Assembly: GCF_022539505.1 (NCBI RefSeq)
Contig: NC_061510.1
Span: forward strand, 273,936,330 to 274,000,329
Length of the DNA stretch: 64,000 bases
Source: Lolium rigidum
Lineage: Eukaryota; Streptophyta; Magnoliopsida; Poales; Poaceae
Direction: 5' to 3'
Part shown: positions 35,268-47,013 of the stretch, in pieces
How the letters are laid out: every line of letters starts with the position of its first letter
Numbering within the stretch: the first letter of the stretch is position 1
The notes under the pieces: generated by a model
What the model was told of the DNA's origin: nothing
The model's input: the letters and a program-made list of their open reading frames with translations, nothing else
Databases searched by the model: none
Made by a program: the position numbers and the translations under genes

Positions 35268-36532
35268 GAGCTAGTCATGATGGTGCAAATTCCATGGATG
35301 CAGGCTTACATATCATACATCCTAAGGAAAACGATACCCGACGATCCAAGCTTGAAGCAAGGCGAATAATCAGGAGATCAAAAGCCTTCACTGTGGTAAA
35401 AGGGGAGTTGTACAAACGAAGTATTTCGGGCGTGCTACAGCGATGCGTTACACCCGAAGAAGGAAGAACCATCCTGAAAGATGTGCACGAAGGAATATGC
35501 GGGCACCACGCGAGCAGCCGGGCCATCGCGGCTAAGGTTTTTAGAGCAGGATTTTATTGGTTAACAGCTATAGAGGACGCAAAGGAAATAGTGAGAACTT
35601 GCGACGCATGCCAACGATTTGCCGCCAAACCTCACTCTCCCGCAGCAGAACTTATGCCAATCCCATTGTCTTGGCCTTTTGCTCAATGGGGTCTCGACAT
35701 GGTGGGAAAACTACACAAAGCTTCGCCAGGAGGTTATGAGTATATGCTGGTCGCTGTCGACAAATTTACAAAGTGGATAGAAGCAAAGCCGATAAATTCA
35801 CCGGACGGCGCATCGGCGATTAAGTTCGTAAAAAGCATCGTCTTCAGATTTGGAGTTCCTCATAGCATTGTCACAGACAACGGCAGTAACTTCATGTCCA
35901 AGGAGTTCAAAGCATACTGCGCAGAAGTGGGCATCAAATTAAGTTTTGCGTCTGTTGCGCATCCACAGACCAACGGTCAAGTCGAGAAGGCCAATGGCAT
36001 CATATGCAATGGTATCAAGAAACGCCTACTAGGACCATTGGAGAAAGCTCGGCATACTTGGCCAGAGGAACTGCCGAGCGTTTTGTGGAGTATTCGAACA
36101 ACACCAAATACGGAAACACAAGAAACGCCGTTCTTTCTGGTCCATGGAGCCGAGGCGGTCCTCCCGATAGAAATAGAGCATGATTCTCCAAGAGTCACAG
36201 AATATGATGAAGAAACTTCGAGAAAAGCTCTGGAGGACGATGTTGACGCACTTGATGAAGCTCGAGACGAAGTCCTATCACGAGTCGCCAAATATCAACA
36301 GGACCTGAAAAACTATCACAGTCGACGGTTGCGGCCAAGATCCTTCCAAGTTGGTGACCTAGTCTTACGACTCAATCAAAAAAGTCCTGAGAAACTCGAG
36401 TCACCATGGCTAGGACCTTACATCGTCACAGAAGTAATCGAAGGAGGAGCATACAAAATCAAAGACAAGAAGACAGGGATTGCCGAGCCAAATCCCTGGA
36501 ACGTGGCACAGCTCAGGCGTTTTTACGCTTAG
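35268..36532 (+). CDS. Integrase of element C
   Basis: Open over most of its length (frame 35132..36532), with the zinc domain (VHEGICGHHASSR, CDACQRF) and the catalytic core with WGLDMVGKLHK, VTDNGSNF and a Glu in NGQVEKANG. LWSIRTTPNTETQETPFFLVHG follows, then the C-terminal VGDLVLRLNQ and WLGPYIVTEV module, ending QLRRFYA. The linker to RNase H lies in another frame, so a frameshift near 35270-35340 separates it from upstream pol. The DDE residues are all present. Confidence 0.9.
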
Positions 36533-37022
36533 ATGCCGAAATATAGTCTACTTTGTAAAATTTCAATGTACCGAAACGCCCGTGAGTTTTCAGACGCACT
36601 CTTTTCCTTTTTCGGGGCACCGAGTGGGGCCGGGAAAGGTTTTTAATGAGGCGGGCTCACGGTGCTGCAATATAATAAAGATAGTGTCAATATAACTTTT
36701 CTTTATCGACATGCTCAAAGTCTCCAACCCGACGAATTCAAATATAGTTCCTCGAAAAAAGAAAAGCCTTGCCTTGGTATTAAAATACCTCGTGAGTCAA
36801 TAAAAATACAAAATAGTACTCAACAAAGTAGCTCGGAGGATGATATTAGCCAAAACTACATATTGAATAATTGCCTTGGTTCAAAACCTCGCATTATACA
36901 AATATAGTGAATAGCCACCGAAAACACTCGGGGGCTAGACAAATATAGAAATATGATGTTTGCTTTACAATATAATCACAATCATGATTTGCAAGGAAGA
37001 ATTGTCTACCAAAGGAAAATAA
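36533..37022. other. Convergent spacer between integrase and antisense gene of C
   Basis: About 490 bp without a convincing ORF. One PPT-like CTCGGGGGCTAG lies at 36927..36938. Confidence 0.6.
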
Positions 37023-38027
37023 TTAGTCTTGATTCAATATATCATCAAGAGTAATTCTGTTTTCTTCAGGAGCAGCGCCAAGAAAATCAGCATAATGACC
37101 ATCTGCAAAAAAGTCGGCATCCATCCGAAGAAGGTATTCAATCATTTCTTCGGCTATAGGTGAAACCTTCGTATTAATACGATCAATACCAACTCTTCGG
37201 CGCCGTACCTTCTCGTGAACTTTCGCAACAACTTGGGTCAGATCAAGCTTTGAGTGGCAGATCTGCAGCATGATAAGGGCAAATCTGGCGCCAGCTACCA
37301 GTTGGGCTCTGACAAAGTTATGGATCCTGTGGGCATCCTTAAATTTCTTCATTAACTCGGGAAGAGTTTTTGGTTGAACGTTCCGAGGAAACATAGAGTT
37401 ATAAACCATAGACAGGGTCCTGGTACAGAAGTCAAGATACTCGCGAACCTGAAGCGCGCAATCTTGAAATCTGACAATTTGGCGAGTCCGCTCAGGCGTG
37501 CCCCAAAAAGTCGAGCCGTGTTCACATGCAAGCCGAAGAAGAACACTGGAACGAGCTTCGACACGCTCATCTTCAGCATCAGTATCTAGGAAAGCACCTA
37601 TTGTCTCCCGAAAAAAGTCAGTAAGTAATAAGTAAATAAGCAGCAACAAAAAAGAAGAGGCACGACAAAAATAATGAAACATACCTGCTATATCCAAGCT
37701 AGCATCTATTAGGAGCTGGAGCATAGAATTTTCTCGAGAAGTAGCTGCAGCAGATTCGGCAACAGCAGAGTCCTTCTCAGCGATAGCAGCTTGAGCTTGT
37801 TGGAGTGCAATCTTTTCCCTTTCAGAAGATTCTCGAGATTGTTCCATGAGCATAAGCGATTGCTTCTTCACGGATTGGAGTTGTCCTCGAAGTTCTTTCA
37901 ATTCTTCTGTCAGATCCGTACTCGCAGAATCATCGACAAAATTAACAGGGACAGAGGATTTCTTCGGAAGGGGTGAAGGAAAAACTTCGGAAGGATCAGG
38001 AATTGATGTATAGTTGTCAAAAATTAA
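37023..38027 (-). pseudogene. Second, promoter-less antisense gene unit of element C
   Basis: Two exons can be read on the minus strand: 37685..38027 after a TTTTTTCAG acceptor, and 37023..37597, joined by a GT/AG intron. The first encodes a coiled coil (TEELKELRGQLQSVKKQSLM, then Glu/Gln/Ala-rich heptads). The second is an alpha-helical region ending NRITLDDILNQD. Domain order matches the 3' half of the adjacent antisense gene, but there is no Transposase_28-like part, start codon or TATA box. It looks like a partial tandem copy, or a downstream exon group that once belonged to one longer gene. Confidence 0.5.
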
Positions 38028-38219
38028 CTGAAAAAATAGAAAAACGTCGACATCAATCATTGAGACAAAGATAGATTTCCATTGATTCTCATAATATATA
38101 CATGTCTGTTACAAAAAAAAGGGGGACCCCTAGAAGACCTAATCATCGCCAAGGCTAGAATGGCGACAACAGCAAAAGAAATAAGGAAAGCAAAAAGTAG
38201 AAAAGACAAAAGCATTCAA

Positions 38220-40925
38220 TTAGACCTCCGGCCTTGATGAGCTAGGAGTCGAAGATGGTTTGATCCCGAGATAAGCCAGGACTTTCTTCGTATTCAGCTT
38301 CGCCGCCTTGATCAAAGATCGCCATTTTGTTTGTTCTATCTGCTCCGTGTCGCCCACTTTGGCCCAGTCAATAGTCTGTTGACTATCAGCAACTAAGGCA
38401 ACGGTGCTTTCAACGGCAACCTTCATATTCTCATGGCGCACCTTCAGCCCAAGATCTTCGGGAGGATTAAAGCACTTGGCAAGACCAAGGAAAGTTGCGG
38501 GTTCCTCTTTCTTCGGGAAGAAATAGGGGAAAAGCCTCGACAACCCTGCCCTGGCTTCATCAATGCCCTCACGTGCTTCCGTCCCATGAAACTCAAGGAA
38601 CGAAACGGCGTCAAGAAGAGGATCATTGTCGGGATCTTCAAGTTCAAATTCTTGAGAGGTCCTATCTGTCAAAATAAAAAGAGAAAATTCGATCAACAAA
38701 CAAGTGCCAAAAAAGAAAAATACAAAGGATATGAAATGGTGCAGGTACTTACTAACAAAGCGACGATTTTGTATCCTTATACGCTTGGTGATCGCTGCTT
38801 CCCGAGCAGATTGCGCAGTTATGTGCTCGCTTAGCGAAGTCTCAGCATCATGCAGACGTTTCCGAAGATCTTCGACACCAGCAGCATCAGCCTTAGCTTT
38901 GTCAGCTTCTTGCCTAGCTTCAACAGCATCCGACTCGGCCTTCTTACGAGCCTCCTCACTTTGCTCTAATTTTTGAGCAAGTGTATTGGCACGTTCATTG
39001 ACCTCCGCCGTTCTCTGTCAAGAAAGTTAAAAACGTCGACAACAAGATAGCAAGACAGCACAAGCAAAAAAGAAGTAACGAAGCATTACCTTCAGTTTTG
39101 CTGGCATAATCACGGTACCCAATGAATTGAGCACCAATGCGAAGAAGCTCTTTGATCGTAGGCTATCAAAGAAGGACAAAGAAAGGAAATGTCGGCATGG
39201 GAAAAATGATGACACGTAGAAGTAAATTAAGAAAATATAGACAGTAACAAGCGCATTCAGAACTTACATCATCCAAGAGAGGGTTAGAAGAGCTACTCGA
39301 TTGAAGATTAGGCTCCGGGATCGATTCAACCCTTGCCCTTTTTGGTGAAGGGACAAGGGGGCTTGAAGGAGGAGTAGCAGCGCCGACGTTTTGTCGAGGA
39401 GGCGAAGTTTCTTCTCCTTCAACTGGCGTCTCCGAGGCGACTAATGTATGTGACGTACACGTTCGAGCAGCCACATCAGCAGTTGGTACTTCTTCTTCAT
39501 CGTCACTACGAGTAAATGTCGACAACATAAAAAGCAAGATAGACAAAAAATCTTCAAGTACAAATAAACAGAGAGAGGGTACTTACGAACTAATGAGAGT
39601 TTCGAGGTATGGATCATAAGCTGCCTTTTGGCGAGAAGGAACAGCTTCTTCGGCCTTGGAGGTGCCGGAATTTTCGGCATCATTCCTTTTCCTTTTGTTC
39701 TTTGGAGAAACAGCAGGAGGAGACTGTGCCGACGCAGTGGCTTCAGAGGCATCCTCCTTTTCGTCTGATCCCGCAGATTTTCGAGATTCTGCGGGTTCAT
39801 TCGCAAAAGAGGGGGCATCTTGGTTATCGTCGGAGATAATGGCCCTTTCTTCGACTTCCCCACCTTCCGGAAGAGGAGGAAGTGAAACAAGATTTGGGTG
39901 GTTCTGTGTAAAAATAAGGAAGGATGTCAAAAAGGAGTAACAACACAAATAGCAAGGCAATAACAAATTACGGCGACAATTTTTACCTTAGGAAGCGCAT
40001 TGGCGGCGCTGTATGGTTTTACGCGATAAGTGGAAGGGATAGAATCTTTCTTCTTGAGAGATGAAATTTTTCGGATAAGCCTATCCAAATCCTTGACTTC
40101 CAGATTCGTCGACAAGCGATCCGTGTCTTCATCGCCAGCATAGTTCCAGAAAGGGTTTTTGCGAGCCTGAAGAGGCTGCACTCTAGTACTAAGGAAATAC
40201 GCCGTAATTTGGATGCCTGATAATTCTTTTCCACGAGTATTCTGCAACTCATGGATGCGAGTCATCAGGGCCTCCGTCGAAGTTCTTTCTTCCTCGGTAG
40301 CTTCTGCGTCCCAAGAACGGCGGCGAAGAATTTTCTCGGCACCGTCGAAAGGAGGAATATTGTCTTCAGCGCATCCATGGTTTTCTTCTCGAATATACAA
40401 CCACTTCTTGCGCCACCCTTGAACGGAGTTAGGGAGTTTGACGTCGAAGTAATTGACAGAGGAGCGAACAGAAATAACAACGCCGCCTATATTATAGGCG
40501 ACATTGGCAGAGCCATTACGGCGACAGAAGAAAATGCGCTTCCATAATGCCCAGTTAGGCTGGACACCAAGGAAGGCTTCGCAGAGGGTGATAAAGATGG
40601 AAATGTGAAGGATAGAATTGGGCGTGAGGTGGTGAAGTTTGAGACCATAAACAAAAAGCAATCCCCGAAGAAAAGGGTGAATGGGGGCGGAAAGACCGCG
40701 GATGAGGTGATCAACAAAACTTACCCGATACCCCATTGGAGGGGTTGGGTAGCTTTCTTCACTGGGGAAGCAAACCGCTTTGGTTTTCTTGCTAATCCCC
40801 AGCTTCTTCAAGAGATTCAGGTCCTGGTTCGTGATCTTGGACCTCTCCCATTCCGCGGCTCCTAGATCCGCGGCAGCCATCGATGAATCAGGTGTGCTAT
40901 GCCTAGTCAAGCGACACGGTGGCAT
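38220..40925 (-). CDS. Antisense accessory gene of Tat element C (Transposase_28-like), six exons
   Basis: On the minus strand exons can be read at 39987..40925, 39597..39903, 39268..39505, 39090..39162, 38753..39014 and 38220..38665, each with GT/AG borders. Exon 1 carries the globular family region (CFPSEESYPTPPMGYRVSFV, FLRGLLFVYGLKLHHLTPN, WRKKWLYIRE, STRVQPLQARKNPFWNY), homologous in layout to the antisense gene of A. Exons 2-3 are acidic with NLS-like KNKRKR and PKRARV. Exon 5 is an Ala/Glu-rich coiled coil. Exon 6 ends SSTPSSSRPEV. I see no stop in the exons, so it may encode a full protein. Start could be 40925 or 40880. Function is unknown, and nuclear localisation is inferred from the basic motifs. 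Confidence 0.65.
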
Positions 40926-41052
40926 CAACAATGGTGGAGGAGTGCAGCTGCGAAGAGAAGAGCTCTGAGAGCTATGGAGCGCAGGAGGAAGTTTTGCAGG
41001 TACAAGCAGGGGAACGGCGCGAGCGAAAGTGCTCGAGGAAGAAGAAAGGGAT

Positions 41053-41060
41053 CTTATATA
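41053..41060 (-). promoter_or_regulatory. TATA box of the antisense gene of element C
   Basis: TATATAAG on the minus strand, followed by a CTTCTTCCTC-rich leader and about 130 bp to the first plausible ATG. It sits in the same relation to its gene as the TATA box in element A. Confidence 0.6.
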
Positions 41061-41129
41061 GAGGTGCGGTGAAGCGGCGGACCGTTGGATGGAAAAAGAA
41101 TGCAGGAGATGATCACCACGTGGAAACAA

Positions 41130-42260
41130 GGGTAAAAAGGTATTTTAACATTGACGAGGTTACATAACGTGTACCAGGAAAAGGGGAGAACATGTGTCCC
41201 CCACTTGCACGACGTGTCCGTTAGATCAGGAATTGGGACCCACAAGGCAGTGAAAGAGGCGGCAATGGTCAGTTTCCAAAATAGAAATCGTGGCTATCAT
41301 CAGCAATGACGTCGTCAAAATGAAAGAAAAGCTCGACTATGAAGTTTGGAACGTTTATCGACAATGCAAGATTATTTTGGGAGCCTTTGGTCAAATACAA
41401 GTTTTTGCCCAAATGCTCGGGGGCTACTTTGGAAAAATAGAAAAATTTGAGTCTGACAAGATAGAAATGGCGAAGAGCCTATGACCAAATGCAAGCATTT
41501 GTTCATAGCCTCGGGGGCTACTCCCATCGGGAGCGCTGGTCGCGCACCCGATAAATATAAAAAAAGAGAAGGATTGAAAATATAGCGGCAAGGAATACTA
41601 ATCTGTGGAGCCTACACCCAAGCACAAGTCCTTGGCTGTAGCCTCGGGGGCTACTCCCATCGGGAACGCTGTTCGCGTGCCCGATGAATTTTAATTAAAA
41701 GAAAGAAGTATATTTCGAGTTATACAGATAACTCTACATATACTCCCATCGGGAAGACAAAATAAGTCATCAAATATGACTCGATAAAATGTGCTATTCC
41801 AAGCAATCGAAAAGCACTCGACAATATATTCTCGGAGCGCTAAAAGTCGCGAATAAATCTCTCGAATGCCGCAAAACTTTGCGAAGGTAAGACCCCAGAT
41901 CCGTTCTGAGCGGCGTGGCACCGTCTCTGACGACGGATTGCTACTATTTTCCGTATCAACAGATACGAAGAAAAATCCTAACGGACGCGTTAGGTACCCG
42001 ATAAAATATGACTAGGGCTCGACAGAATGGTAAGACCTTAAGCGGCACCTGTCGAAGTTTACACCAGTATCCCGAGATCATGTCCGGGGACGTGATCTTG
42101 AAGTAGGTTTTTGCGGATTGCCACTAGAGCAGTTAACTAGTACCTGATCCGTCAGATGAACTAGCCCCAACTACCGTTATCCCTGTACAAAATAATGTTT
42201 ACATATCGAAATATTATGTAATGAGTAAAATTGGAGATTTTCCCTGATTCTTCGATTCAA
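41130..42260 (+). other. 3' non-coding region of element C with repeated PPT-like blocks
   Basis: No gene is visible. The string CTCGGGGGCTACT recurs at 41416..41428, 41510..41522 and 41643..41655. The last two sit in longer repeats that also include CCCATCGGGA and a GCGCACCCGAT-like end. A third CCCATCGGGA lies near 41744. Confidence 0.65.
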
Positions 42261-42279
42261 GAAAAATCTCGGGGGCTAC
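42261..42279 (+). promoter_or_regulatory. Polypurine tract of element C
   Basis: GAAAAATCTCGGGGGCTAC abuts the TGACATAGG of the 3' LTR. Confidence 0.75.
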
Positions 42280-42661
42280 TGACATAGGCATCCCCAATGG
42301 GCCTACCAAAGATGGTACCCGGGATTTACTCAAGGCCCAAGACTCGAAGAATAAGAAGATTCGGAAGTCCATTTAGTATAAAGGAAAGATAGTCTGTATT
42401 AGGAAGAGTTTTGTAATCTCACGGGTTGAGTACGAAACCCTCCCGAACTCTGTAACTTGTGTATTACGAAACCCTCGGCTCCACCTCCTATATAAGGGGG
42501 AGTCGAGGGACAAAGAGAGGATCGAATCTACTGTCAACATAACCCTAGTTTACATAATCGTCGAGTACTTTTCGCCTGAACCTTCGAGATCTACTTGCCC
42601 TCTACTTCTAACAAAACCCTAGTCTACAACCTGTAGGCATTGACAAGTTAATCCTTTGTCA
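42280..42661 (+). repeat. 3' LTR of element C
   Basis: 382 bp matching 29730..30106 with about 8 substitutions by eye and a 5-bp insertion near 42545. Confidence 0.92.
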
Positions 42662-43874
42662 CCTGGCCGCGCCGCCCTATGAGGAGGGGGGCCCACAGCT
42701 CCTCTCGCCTCCTTTTCTTCTCGTATGCCTTCGTCCCGAAAACCTAAGCCACAGAGGGTACCTTACGAAGAGTTACAGCCGCCTCTGCGGGGCGGAGAAC
42801 ACCAGAGAGAAAAGAGCTCTCCGGCGGGCAGTAATCCGCCGGGGAAATTCCCTCCCGGAGGGGGAAATCGACGCCATCGCCATCGTCATCGAGCTGGACA
42901 TCATCTCCATCATCATCATCATCATCATCTCCACCATCTACACCGCCATCACCACCGCTGCACCTCGTCACCGCTGTAACGATTTGGGTTGGATCTTGAT
43001 TGTTTGATAGGGGAAACTCTCCCGGTGTTGATTTCTACTTGTTATTGATGCTATTGAGTGAAACCATTGAACCAAGGTTTATGTTCAGATTGTTATTCAT
43101 CATCATATCACCTCTGATTGTATTCCATATGATGTCTCGTGAGTAGTTCGTTTAGTTCTTGAGGACATGGGTGAAGTCTAAATGTTAGTAGTGAACTATG
43201 GTTGAGTAATATTCAATGTTATGATATTTAAGTTGTGGTGTCATTCTTCTAGTGGTGTCGTGTGAACGTCGACTACACGATACTTCACCATTTATGGGCC
43301 TAGGGGAATGCATCTTGTATTCGATTGCTAATTGCGGGGTTGCCGGAGTGACAGAAACCTGAGCCCCCGTTGGTATATCGATGCAAGAGGGATCGCAGGA
43401 TCTCAGAGTTTAAGGCTGTGGTTAGATTTATCTTAATTACTTTCTTGTAGTTGCGGATGCTTGCAAGGGGTATAATCACAAGTATGTATTAGTCCTAGGA
43501 AGGGCGGTGCATTAGCATAGGTTCACCCACACAACACTTATCAAAACAATGAAGATTAATTAGCTATATGAAGCGAAAGCACTAGACTAAATTCCCGTGT
43601 GTCCTCAAGAACGTTTGGTCATTATAAGTAAACAAACCGGCTTGTCCTTTGTGCTAAAAAGGATTGGGCCACTTGCTGCAATTATTTCTCTCGCATTTTA
43701 CTTACTCGTACTTAATTCATCTGTTACATCAAAACCCCTTGAATACTTGTCTGTGAGCATTTACAGCGAATCCTTCATCGAAACTGCTTGTCAACACCTT
43801 CTCCTCCTCGTTGGGATCGACATTCTTACTTATCGAAGATACTACGATACACCCCCTATACTTGTGGGTCATCA

Positions 43875-46800
43875 CCCTTGCCTCCTTTGCCGCGTGGGCG
43901 GTGCTTTCGGGCTCGCTTGTATCCTGCCTCCGGGTCGTTCTTCAGATCGTTGACCCACTTGCAGTTGTGATTGGTGTGAGTGGATTTGCCCGTAGCCGGA
44001 TCTAGATGAGCCAGGCACAACATATCCCTGTATTCTTCATACGTTTGGGGGCGCGGGATCCGGCTGCGGTGACCTCGTCAGCGCGCTGCTGGCCCCTGCC
44101 TGCTCCGCCTCCACGTCCGCGGCCTCTTCCTCCTCCTGGACCTCCGCGTTGGAACGTCATGGCGAACATGTCGGATCCTCCGCCTTTCTGGTCTTCAGGG
44201 GGTTCTTCCGCTTGTTGCTGTTGCTGACGCCATTGTCACGGTTTTTATTTTGTTGGTGCAGGGGTATGGCTGTAGCTGCAAGATCTCCGCCTGCGTCGTC
44301 ATCGGCGGCAGTGTGATCGCTGGCGATGTTTATCATCTCATCAAGTGTGAGCTTGTTCGCATTCACCAGGCAGGTAAGCTTGTGCCGCAGCAGCCCTCCA
44401 CGCTGCAGGCCACCAATGAAGGCGTGCATTGCTGTGCGGTTATCTACGTTCTCGCACTCGTTTCTGGTCGCCAACCATCGGGTGAGGAAACTTCTGGATG
44501 TTTCACCCTTCTTCTGGATGCAAGCTTGAAGGTCGCTGGTGGTGGCCGGTCTCTTGTAGGTGCCCCTGAAGTGGTTCTCGAAAGCCTTCTTCAGGTCAAA
44601 CCAGCAAAAGATGGTGTTTTCCTCGCGGTCGCTGAGCCAAACACGAGCTGGACCAATAAGCTACAACTGTAGCATGCGGCAGGCTATATTCGGGGTTCCT
44701 CCGGCGAAGGTTACTGCATTGTAGTAATCCTCAATCCAGGTATCCGGCCTCTCCCTGCCATCATAATGCTTCAGGTTTCCGGGTAGCTTAAGGTTCAAGC
44801 TTCTTGGCTTTGGTTCCTCTCGGATCATCCGGCCAAAGCACTTTGGGCCGATGTAGTCGGATCTGTACTCGTTGAGGCGTTCCCGAGCGTCGCGGGGACC
44901 GCCGCCGGGTGACTTTGAGCGAGAACGGGATCTCCGGCCTCCGCCTCCGCCTCCACCTCCGCCTCCACTGGGTGGTGGCGAGGGAGATCTGCGAGAGGGC
45001 CTGTGAGATGTTCTTCCGCCTTCAGATTCCCGGCGTTCTTCCCGCGGCTGGCTCCGGCTTCGGTGACTCCCTTCCTCTCGGTGGTGGTCGCCTCCGTCGT
45101 TCCGGCTCCTGCGAGGCTCATGCGCGTGCTCTTCGTTCCGACTCCTTCTGGATTCAGGCTCGCGTCCTTGGCTTATGCGGGGCTCTGGCTCGCGGTCTTG
45201 GTTCCGACGAGGCTCAGGCTCACGGTCTAGGTTCCGGCTCCTGCGTGGCTCCGGCGTGCGCTCCCTGCTCCTGTTCCTAGGCGGTGGCATGTTGTCGCGG
45301 ATGTTGATTCCACCTGGCCCATGGGGCCTGGTGTTTCCGGCAGTACTGCGACGACGAGGGGGCAGCGGAGGACGCGAAGTCCGGGGTGGTGGTGATGGGT
45401 TGCGATACTTGTCTCTGCCAGTATACATCGGGTCCTTTCCCTTTGCCGGGTTTTTCGGGGTTGAATCCGAGGGCACCGGGATTGGGTTCGGATGTTCCCT
45501 GACTTTTCTCCTGCGCTCCGTGGATCCGGTGCACGATGCGCCATCACGAATTTGGCTCCCTAGGGCGTCCTTCTGCGTGGTGGATAAGCAGTGATCCGGA
45601 TTGGATTCCAACCTGCGCGAAGTATCTGCCTTACTATGTTGCTGCATTGCTGAAGCAACGAGTTTGCGGACGTAGTCGATGTTAATCTCCCCGTCCTTCT
45701 TTTTCAGGAGCTCCGCAGCCTTCTTCATGTTATCCTTTGGAGTTGTGAGCGGCTGTTGCTCTGTGGGAGTTGCGAAGGTAATCCTACGAGGGGGGATGGC
45801 TTCTCTCCTGATTCTATCTTCCTCCTCCTGAACATGCTTCACCTTGGCCTCCCAGTGTTTCTCGAGTTGCCTGACCTTTTCAAGGGATTCATCGACCTCG
45901 CGATCCTTCTTCTGAAAGTGGACCACAAAGTTCGCAGCTTCTTTCCTCTCATCCAGCATTGCTGCAGCGGTGTTGGCAAACTTCTTGGCGGTAGCCAGCA
46001 TCTTCTTCCTTGTGGCTTGTTGAGGACATCAGACTTTGCGACTAAATCCATGCGTGCTTGCTCGACCATCTCTTCTGGAGATAAGACTTCCTTGCGCGGT
46101 CGTGCCCGTGATAACGGAGGTACTGCGTTGGATGGTCCTGGGTCGGAAGTGGAGCCTTCAGCTTCAGTTTCCTGCTGATCCAGCAGTGCTACGGTTGCTA
46201 AAACCTGCATCTGCTGGGCAGATTCTGCGTCAGCTTGCTCATCTCCTCCGAGCTCCTTTAGCTTGCGATTGAACTTTTCCGTATCCATGGATGAAGCATC
46301 GTCAGTGTCTTCCCCGATCTCGAGCTCCTTCATCAAGCGGTTGTATTCTTCCGTGCCTATTGAAGAAGCATCGTCGGAATTTGAGCTTAAGTTGCCGAGG
46401 ATTGATTCCTCAGGGTTTCCGGCATCCTCTTGTCCCGGGGCGTCGCTGTCTCCGACAGCCTCTTGCTGATCCGGAGCGGCGCCATTTCCGGGTACCTCAA
46501 CCTGCAAGGGATCGGCCTCGTCCTCAAGGAGGGCGTCTCCTGCGGTATGGGCCAAAAAGTGCACGAAGTGACACCTTTGCTTCTCTAACGCCTGGGAGAC
46601 CCAGGCGGATCTGCATTGGTCTTCCACCGTTTTCTCCTGCTCAGGGGCGGATTGGGTGGGCTTTGATTTTTTCAGATCTAAGGCGGAATCTTCCTTAGGA
46701 AGTTCCTGTGACTCGAATCGGATCTTCGCGACGGCGTCCGGCTCAGCCGGCGGTCGCGTCGGCCGTTACTTACCGAGCGTTTCCGTCGGAATCGACGGTT

Positions 46801-46955
46801 TCGCCGATGACGATGTGGATGCCGCCGATTGGGACGATGGAGAGCTTGACGGGGTTTGACCTAGCCGGAATCCAGAATTCGTCCGGAGGGACGATCGGAA
46901 AGTTCCCGGCGTAAAGTACACACCCCACAGCGATCGAGTCGTCGTAGCTTCCCAT
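43875..46955 (-). pseudogene. gag of element A, upstream of insertion D
   Basis: The first ATG after the primer site is at 46955 (MGSYDDSIAVG). The reading then passes through several frames because of stops and shifts near 46770, 46020 and 44660. Recognisable parts are an acidic region with a duplicated DDASS...TE..NR..KEL block, a coiled coil (KVRQLEKHWEAKVKHVQEEE), an Arg/Glu/Pro/Ser repeat region (about 44980-45290) and a ten-Gly run. Then comes the start of the Gag core (LNLKLPGNLKHYDGRERPDTW), continued in another frame by ATRNECENVDNRTAMHAFIGGL. A Cys/His remnant (THTNHNCKWVNDL) leads to the D insertion. It would form the particle and bind RNA. Confidence 0.8.
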
Positions 46956-46993
46956 GGCGGAGCCCTCCCGGTTTCGGCCTCCAGACGCCTCAG

Positions 46994-47012
46994 GCCCCAA
47001 GGTGGGCACCAA
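46994..47012 (-). promoter_or_regulatory. Primer binding site region of element A
   Basis: Read on the minus strand, TTGGTGCCCACCTTGGGGC follows the 5' LTR after one base, in the same place as TTGGCGCCGTCTGTGGG in element C. The primer tRNA is not clear. Confidence 0.55.
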
Positions 47013-47013
47013 C

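Larger units (their letters stand above)
29730..42661 (+). mobile_element. Element C: Tat-type Gypsy LTR retrotransposon, innermost
   Basis: LTRs of 377 bp (29730..30106) and 382 bp (42280..42661) begin TGACATAGG and end TTTGTCA, with CCTGG duplicated outside. Gag, protease, RT, RNase H, second RNase H and integrase follow on the plus strand (30153..36532). Two antisense gene units lie between integrase and the 3' LTR on the minus strand (37023..40925). LTRs differ at about 8 sites plus a short indel, roughly 2 percent. RT and integrase are long and open, but several frameshifts make the copy non-autonomous. It is related to but clearly diverged from element A. Confidence 0.93.
20403..43874 (+). 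mobile_element. Element D: Athila-like LTR retrotransposon, interrupted by C
   Basis: The left LTR is 20403..21914. The right LTR is split by element C into 29420..29729 and 42667..43874. A near-canonical tRNA-Asp primer site (21926..21943) follows the left LTR and a purine tract (29405..29419) precedes the right one. Order is gag, protease, RT, RNase H, integrase, then a downstream ORF and long non-coding spacer, as in Athila-type elements. Without C it is about 10.5 kb. Frameshifts and stops break gag, protease and RT, but RNase H plus integrase remain open over 489 codons. LTR differences are unevenly distributed, as described among the findings. Confidence 0.92.
29420..43874 (+). repeat. 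3' LTR of element D, split by element C
   Basis: The first part is 29420..29729 and the second 42667..43874, with the CCTGG target duplicated at the break. The parts join to match the left LTR over its full length. Confidence 0.92.
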
